Of a DNA stretch of 64,000 bases, positions 57,236-64,000 are shown one piece after another. Numbering within the stretch: position 1 is the first letter of the stretch; each line of letters begins with the position of its first letter. Made by a program: the position numbers and the translations under genes. Source of the stretch: Hygrophila difformis. Lineage: Eukaryota > Streptophyta > Magnoliopsida > Lamiales > Acanthaceae. Under the pieces are notes generated by a model. The model was not told the DNA's origin and searched no databases. It worked only from the letters and a program-made list of their open reading frames with translations. The DNA lies in contig JAOANR010000014.1 in the NCBI GenBank assembly GCA_030278955.1, positions 35,167,453 through 35,231,452 on the forward strand. The letters run 5' to 3'.

Positions 57236-57692
57236 CTTATTGCTATTGTCGGAACCTCAGACGGGAGTTCAATAAGACAAAGCTAGGATCACAAATGCAT
57301 CAACACAAGGACCTTAATGAACAAGTACTTGTCTTCTCCCTCTTTTAAACATAACCTCGATGCTTCTACGCATTCATTTCATTATTCTTTTCACACATCC
57401 GAGTGCATAAAGGATTAGCATAGCACAACAAATTATGTTGCCTCATGCGCGATAAATCCTATAGATATGTGAAATGATGCTTTATAACGTGCTTAGTTTT
57501 TACTTACTATTTGTGATTTTATACAGTTTGGGCACCGTTACTTTTTCAGTGATTAAATTGGATTTGATAATTAATAACTGTGATTACATCTTTAATTTTC
57601 GTGATACTGGAACCATGGTTCCATATTAACATTAGATCAGACTTGGTTATCAAAATGGAGTTTAAAGTTTAATAAATCTGTTATCAAATAGT

Positions 57693-57735
<43 letters not shown>

Positions 57736-58343
57736 GTTACAAAGCGCTCTCATCCGACAGCTGAATAAAGGCAATTGGGAAATTAAAGAGCTGATTACTT
57801 AACAATATCAAGAGAAATTGGGATTATAGTTGCTTGAGCAGAAAGGTTGCCTCTGTTGAACTGTGATGCCTAGGATAATTTAATGATCAATCCAATCCAC
57901 AGTTCATAATAAAACCAGATCTTTTGGTCTCCAATTAAAAGATGTAAAGTGTGCAATATTAAACTCATCCTAATATCATTTAACTAGCGAATAAATGACA
58001 TAATATTGTACTATTTGGCAAATATATAAGTTGGAGCTGGTTGATGGGCCAAAAATTATCAACCTATAATTTTCAAAAGGACTACGGGAGTAATTTCCAA
58101 CTTTTGCGATGTCAATACAGAAAGGCAGAAATTAGGTTTCCATACGCATCATACTGCTGCTAACTATCCATCTATAAGCATATCCTCACACAATGTCCTG
58201 TGGAGGATCAAGATTGTGTTCTGTCCTCACTATTCATTCCCAAATTTCAGTCTTCTCAAAATCAGCCCAATTCTGTTAGAATCACACGATTCTTGTGAAA
58301 ATAAATCAATCCAGTCCCCTGTGTTGCACTCTGCAGCACATTG
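57236..58343. repeat. Second unit of the PPR 3' duplication
   Basis: Diverged repeat of about 54480-55467, with shared landmarks such as TTCATTTCATTATTCTTTT and CCAGTCCCCTGT. An AT dinucleotide run lies at 57695-57732. A short internal repeat of the exon tail is at 57298-57340. Confidence 0.6.
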
Positions 58344-58624
58344 GAATCCACAAAATTCGACCTAATATTTTGTGAAAATAAACCAATACTAGTATTTTGC
58401 TATTTGGTGGATTCGACCTAATCTTTTTGATTCTCAGCCAAACATTAAATACACCTTCTTGATTCACTTAAACCATCCCAAAGAAGAAACACTTACCAAC
58501 CATTTATTGTCTAATCTCCCCAACTCAAGCAAATAAATTGCCTAAATACAAAAAGTTGCTGTTGTCTCTTAACTGTTGAATTTTCATTTTTAGCCCGCAT
58601 TACTTTTTCTTTCTTTCCTTTTTC

Positions 58625-58661
<37 letters not shown>

Positions 58662-59450
58662 GGTAAGGAGCCCGCATTACTTAAACCTTGCAAAAACGAA
58701 TATTTGCTCATAAATGAAAGCTATCAGTGTTAAGATTTTTGTTAGTATGTTAGGAAGTATTTTTACAAATTGTTTTTAAGTGTTTCCAGAAAAAAATGCA
58801 TATTGCTCCAATTTCTTTAAAAACAATTTTTGTTAATATTATTTTTCAATGATTAGAACCTTATTACACATGACAAAAATTAAAAATTATGAAATCAAAT
58901 ACTAATTATCTTATATAAATTACCATCTATTTTTCACTCATACTCCCTCAATTTTTTTTTTTAAAGTGTTACACGGTTAAACTTTAGTTACTATTTATTG
59001 TCGCACTTTGATTTCGATTTTTATCATAGTTATACAAGAAAAAATATAACTAGGTGGGATCTTGTTGGATTCATATCGTCTTATAATTTTCAAATATCAA
59101 ATTTTTAGAATTTTTATTTGCTTGAGTTATTAATGATTCAAAATACTATTCTGGACCGTATGAAAATGAAATATGTAACACTTAAAATATGGAGGAAGTA
59201 CATTGTAAAATAACAAAAGAACTTTAAATAAGTTGTCTGACATAAACAAGTACAGTATTTTTCTGCACTATATTATGATTCGTAAAGCAAAGCTACTATG
59301 TGAACAACAAAAACATTAAATTTTGTGAATATCGATTTTTAAGAACACATAAATGTGAAATGTCTGTGCTTCCGACTGCATGGGCAATTCTATTTCCTCA
59401 AACTTTTCTTTTTTTTGGATTACAATATTTCCTCAAATTGATTATTGTTT
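58344..59450. other. Intergenic DNA upstream of PRR7
   Basis: No gene. A pyrimidine-rich TTTTCTTTTC tract lies at about 58606-58660. A decayed Stowaway MITE is listed separately. Confidence 0.5.
58943..59198. mobile_element. Decayed Stowaway-type MITE
   Basis: The ends CTCCCTCAATTT and ATATGGAGGAAG are imperfect inverted repeats flanked by TA (58941-58942 and 59199-59200). The interior resembles the MITEs at 3232 and 5110. Confidence 0.7.
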
Positions 59451-59458
59451 AGATTTTT
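59451..59458 (-). promoter_or_regulatory. CCA1-binding-site-like motif upstream of PRR7
   Basis: AAAAATCT on the minus strand, the known CCA1/LHY binding site sequence, about 1.3 kb before the ATG. Short enough to occur by chance. Confidence 0.35.
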
Positions 59459-59654
59459 CTGCCCAACCACATGAAAACTTTCTACGCTAAATGTGGAAGG
59501 GCAATTTTGTCTTTCCACCCAGCCATCTTAAACTATACTTCTACAGTACTGTACGAAGTTATACTAACGCCGTTACTCACGCCCCTTCTTAACATAAGGG
59601 GACCAAGTGCACAACGGTAATCAGTTAAACGACGTTAATGTCCCCGTCTGGTCC

Positions 59655-59663
59655 AGATATTTT
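59655..59663 (-). promoter_or_regulatory. Evening element upstream of PRR7
   Basis: AAAATATCT on the minus strand, the exact nine-base evening element bound by CCA1, LHY and REVEILLE factors. It lies just ahead of what looks like the transcribed leader, about 1.1 kb before the ATG. Confidence 0.5.
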
Positions 59664-59699
59664 CTTCGAAAGCTGCCAGGTGTCCACCATTCTGAGGCT

Positions 59700-60774
59700 C
59701 GGAATCTGTTTTGATTTGGCCCAAAGGCCCGACTTCCCATGTTTAGATTTTGTCCAGGTCATCCGGACATCTCAGCGAAAATGAATCTACATGGATTCAC
59801 TGAGATCCTACGTGTCGCAATTGAAACCCACAAATTGAACATGTCATCATCCTACGTAGCACTCGGGAAAAGAAAATTAGAATTTCCTGCACCGGGTTCT
59901 ACTTTCTGTATTCTTCTCCTAAGCGTAAGAAACGAACGAACCCTCAGGCAAAAAGTAAATCCAAATCGAACCCTAATTACCAAATCTCCATTAATTTCTT
60001 CTCAAATTGGCTGAAATGGAGTGATTATTGGTTCTTTTGGCTCTGTTTCTTTGGGTTTTCTTTTTCTGGTTCAATTTGTTTTTGTCCATTTTTTTTTTGG
60101 GTGGATTTTGAAAGCTTTTGACTGTCGATTCAGCTTCAACAACGGGCTCTGAATGTAAGTCTTGCTTCAAAGTGAATTAATTTGCTTGGTTTCATTATTA
60201 AATGCATCTTCTTGGCTGAATACTTTTGTTTCATGTGGGGGTATTTCGTAAAGTAATTTGTTTCTGTGTTTGGAGTAACAGTGATTAAGAGGAACAAAAT
60301 ATGTGTTGTTACTGTAAGTAATTAGGGTTAAATTGTAGTTTATACATACATACATATATCAGAAATATATATACATATTATATATATATATAATACTAGA
60401 ACAACTGTTTTTGCAGGAGGTAGAGGTTAGGGTTTGGAGTCTGAATGTTTGTTGCCTGATAATTTGTTTTGTTTTGTACAGGTGGTGATATGAGAAGCAA
60501 AAAGTGATTGCGAATTCTTTATGGAGAAGGCTCTAAAGAGATTGATCATCTGATTTCCGCTTGCAAATTCTGTATTTTAATGTGAATATTGTTTGGGAAT
60601 TTTCTTGGTGAATTAAAATGGCTTTGTAGTGTAGGGTTGTATTGGATTTCCACTAGCAAGAGCTACTACTGTCGGTTTTAGTTGAGTAAGGTTTATCCTT
60701 CCTGAGAAAAGGGATAATTGCGCTGCTAGTCTCAACAACATTGTTTTTGATCTGGTTAGTAGGGATTGTGATTG
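59700..60774 (+). other. Probable PRR7 leader region with 5' UTR intron
   Basis: Composition rises in GC from about 59700. A donor-like GAATGTAAGT (60150-60159) and an acceptor-like TTTGTACAG (to 60480) could remove a leader intron. Transcript ends cannot be fixed from sequence. An AT repeat lies at 60360-60395. Confidence 0.35.
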
Positions 60775-63700
60775 ATGGATGCGGATGCTGAAGGAGAAAA
60801 GGATTCACCAGATGAGGACAAGGGCATTGAAAATACGAAATTGGCAGAGGGACTAAGTCGGACTGAGGTTAATGAGGCAATTGAGCTTGGAAAACGTGAA
60901 TCCAATAGTGGGGTGCATGGTCGTGATGTTTTGCAGCAACAGACTCCAGGGGCACTGGCTTGTTGGGAGACATTTTTACACGTGAGGTCCATTCGGGTCT
61001 TGCTGGTTGAGAATGATGATTCTACACGGCATGTAGTCATGGCTCTGCTCCGAAACTGCAATTATGAAGGTAGCTAATTCTAGAGTGCGTTGAACAAGTT
61101 ATGACTTGAAAATATTTTTCATGTGTAAAATTGTGCTAGGGTTTTGTGTATATAAATTCTAAACTAGAAACACATCGCACGATAGTTTAGCAGGTTATTG
61201 ATTAGATTATAACCTACAAAATATCTTAAGAGAAGTTTATTGATTTTGAAAAAAAAAGCCTTTATTCTCTATTAAAAAGGTCCGCCGCGGGGATCGGAAT
61301 TGTCGAGGTTGGCTTTCGACTTTGAACATATTCGAGTACACCTTTGTGTCTGGCTATGTAGATGTGCATAAAGAATAAAAACCTCTCCTTTTTTTTTGGG
61401 GGAAGAGACCAAACCCTCTCGCTTTACGAGAGCAATAAATTCGTTAAGGCGCTATATTAATTGCCCTCACGAACTTCTTACTTATTATATAGGGCTATTG
61501 CATTTTCGAGTGTTTGGATGCACGTGTTTTGTTCATATTCCTGCGCAGTTAATAGAAAAATGGTCCCCAAGGCAACCACTTGTGTCTTTCTTGGATATGC
61601 TCAGTCCGGGTATAGATGCTATGACGTGAAATCCAAGAGACTCGATGTATCCAAGGTTTGTCTACTTAAGTAAAGTCCTATCAAAGCATAGGGCATAAGG
61701 TAATATATAAAGTGATCACTTCGGAATGAACCGAAACTGGCAAGATAGTAAAGCGTCGCCCTAGTTCTTTACTATGGATATCTTCCGGGTTTCCCGCAAG
61801 CGCCTCTATCCGGCAGAGAGGTAAACCCGAGGATGGATATAATGCTCGAGAGACCTGAACCAGAGACCAGTCGCTAATTAATGAGTTGTCCTTTTCCTCA
61901 AGCAATTAGTTAAGACTGGCCAAGTATGAGCTATTCCACTCTTTCTATTCCCTATGGCTCCCATCTTTAGTTTTTCCTTGTTCCATAGTTTCACTGTTTT
62001 TGACACAAAGTGACATTTTGAAAGTGCCATCAAAGGATGTAAACATGCTAGCCATGTTCACACATGAGTCTGACTTATTTCCATAGTTTTCCTATGGTTA
62101 AATCGTTCTTTCATTTCTATTTTGTTTTTGTGCACTTTTTTGGGAATCCTCATATTTAGTTTGGGTATTTTGAGTCTGATTTTACTTGACTGTTTTATGC
62201 AGTACTAGAGGCAGCCCATGCCCTGCAAGCATGGAAAACTTTAGAAGATTTGACCATTCACATCGACATTGTCTTGACAGAGGTAGAAATGCCAGGTGTA
62301 TCTGGAATAGGGCTTCTATTAAAGATTATGAGCCACAAAACTCGGAAGAATATTCCTGTGATTAGTGAGTAATTACACCCTTGTACTAATTTTGTTTCCC
62401 ACATGGTAGGCACTATTAAACCTAGCACTCTAATATTTATGTGCAGTGATGTCATCTCGTGATTCAATGGGTTTAGTCTTTAAATGCCTCTCGAAAGGTG
62501 CGGTTGACTTCTTGGTTAAACCTGTAAGGAAGAATGAGCTTAAGAACCTTTGGCAGCATGTTTGGAGGAGATGCCACAGTGTGAGCTATGATAACCTTTT
62601 CTGATCTATTCTGGAACTCAAATACTGCTACCTTTGTTTTTCTGAAATCGTTGATATATTTTCCGTTAGATCTTCTGAATTGCAAAAGACCCACCTTCAG
62701 TTAATTGCTTAATTCATTCATTCAATATTATACTTTTAGTTGGTGTTCACCAGGCTAGTGCTATTATGCAGGATGTTCTCAATTGTCTTGTCTTGATTTT
62801 TAGTTGCAGTAAAAATCTGTAGCATGGAAACCCCTTTGGGGCAGTTAGAACATGGTTGGTTTTTTCTGTTACTTTCATTCCTCTCCTAACAACCCCAGAA
62901 ATATCCAAATAACGGTATGCAGTTTCTTTGTGGCTGGGCAGAAACACAGAGTATGGGAGCACCCTTTCCTTCAAACTGATTTCTTTCTGTCTGGAACATA
63001 TTTTTATTTTTGGAGTACTATTTTGTAATTTTTAATGCATTCTTCGTGATTCACTGAAGTAGCTTACAAGATTTTCATAGATTTTCCATCCACCTTTTTT
63101 TGGTCGACTTCCTGTATTCTGCAGTCCAGCGGGAGTGGGAGTGAAAGTGGCACACACACCCAAAAATCTGTGAAAACTAGAGGAAGTGACAAATCAGGCA
63201 ATGCAAGCGATGGTGGGGAAAATGATGGGAGTAATGGCTTAAATACTGGAGATGGGAGTGATGATGGGAGTGGAGCGCAGGTGATACAGATCTTTTATTT
63301 TGTTTTTTCATTTAAATGAATGCAGTTTAGTAATCTAATCTCAAAAGTGGTCTGTTATCACAAGAGGGAAGTTGTGAGGTTTTTGGGTAGGCAAGTATGA
63401 CTAGACTATTTTGCAGAGCTCTTGGACAAAACAAGCTGTAGAAGCAGACAGCTCTCAGGCTTTATCCCCTATGGATTTAGTAGTTGATTGTCAAGACAGC
63501 ACATGTGGGCAAGTTATTCGGTCAAATGCTGAGCATTCTGACAAGGAGAAGGTGCACATTAGTATAGAACCAGAAGGCCATGTACGAAAACAGCCTGGTA
63601 AAAAAAGTGAAACTATTTGGCTATTTGGTTGGTTATCTTTTTAGGCCTTATTTGAACCAAATGTGTGTTTTGTGCAGACACTGTTGAAAAGGGCAAGGAT

Positions 63701-63960
63701 TTGGAGACAATTCTCCACATGAGAGTGGAGCCTAAATCAGAAAATATTGTTGAATCACAACATGATCTCACTGATAGGGAGTGTGAACCTAGGAGAAAGG
63801 TTGTAAGCAAGTTGGACAACAATAATAATGCACCTGATGATTGTAAAGAGCCAAACTGTGAGCTGAGCTTAAAGAGAGTCAGAGGAGATCAGGACCCTGG
63901 GAGATCTGTTCAAGATGATCGTTTTGTCTTACGGCGATCTGAGCAATCAGCATTTTCCAG
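60775..63960 (+). CDS. PRR7: Pseudo-response regulator, PRR7-like, N-terminal part (runs off the window)
   Basis: Exons: 60775-61069, 62203-62364, 62447-62580, 63125-63280, 63417-63597, 63678-63960, all GT-AG and in phase. PRR7 is a nuclear transcriptional repressor of the plant circadian clock. The pseudo-receiver domain starts at about residue 80 ([17 protein letters not shown]). The phospho-acceptor Asp is replaced by Glu (VLTEVEMPG), as in true PRRs, and the Lys of [11 protein letters not shown] is kept. The Ser/Gly-rich linker [17 protein letters not shown] matches the PRR7 clade. The C-terminal CCT domain lies beyond 64000. The frame offers only TTG upstream of 60775, so that ATG is the start. 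PRR3/PRR37-type naming is possible. Confidence 0.92.
61270..61920 (+). pseudogene. Copia-like integrase/RT-linker fragment inside PRR7 intron 1
   Basis: Two frames (about 61396-61629 and 61461-61673) together carry [14 protein letters not shown] and then [15 protein letters not shown]. These blocks are typical of Copia pol between integrase and reverse transcriptase. A frame slip separates them. The surrounding 650 bp are GC-richer than the intron, and the part at 61700-61900 is unlike ordinary nuclear intron sequence. A mitochondrial origin is possible, since plant mitochondria carry such Copia pieces. Confidence 0.6.
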
Positions 63961-64000
63961 GTTTGAAACAAGGATAATTTACTGCATGTAATTTTCTTGT

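Overview
The window is nuclear DNA of a flowering plant, most likely a eudicot. It has intron-bearing genes, AT-rich intergenic DNA and many plant-type transposons (Tat and chromovirus-like LTR elements, MULE, hAT, Stowaway, Tourist). From memory, three of the genes have orthologues close together on Arabidopsis chromosome 5: PRR7 (At5g02810), a PPR gene (At5g02830) and RPL4 (At5g02870). That supports the calls but does not identify the species.

Layout. 1-5680: transposon-rich flank with a small ascorbate-peroxidase gene fragment, a 1.26 kb hAT-like element, two Stowaway MITEs and a MULE-type MITE. 5690-9751: intact DEAD-box helicase RH42 (PRP5 type). 10424-22581: MULE-like element split by a complete 10.3 kb LTR element that has gag but no pol (TR-GAG type). 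23174-25255: RPL4 copy A. 26286-26979: two MITEs. 27286 to about 40490: a Tat-lineage Gypsy retrotransposon with 5' LTR, gag, pol and a nine-exon antisense plant-mobile-domain gene, cut off before its 3' LTR. About 40488-48681: a second copy (B) of the block that starts inside the RH42 exon, with a truncated helicase, the MULE without the LTR element, and RPL4 copy B. 48991-54467: PPR gene with 12 exons. 54010-58343: tandemly repeated PPR 3' region with a dead last exon. 60775-63960 and beyond: PRR7-like clock gene, running off the right edge.

The main structural feature is the A/B duplication of about 8.2 kb. A and B differ by several transposon insertions, each with a clean empty site in the other copy, and otherwise by scattered SNPs and small indels. 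This is the pattern expected of two haplotypes. The block is either an unequal exchange between homologues, broken inside the Tat element and inside the RH42 exon, or two haplotypes joined by the assembler.

The host genes have housekeeping or regulatory roles: pre-mRNA splicing (RH42), ribosome (uL4), probable organelle RNA metabolism (PPR) and the circadian clock (PRR7). Nothing suggests that they act as one pathway. The most unusual biology is the spliced antisense gene inside the Tat element.
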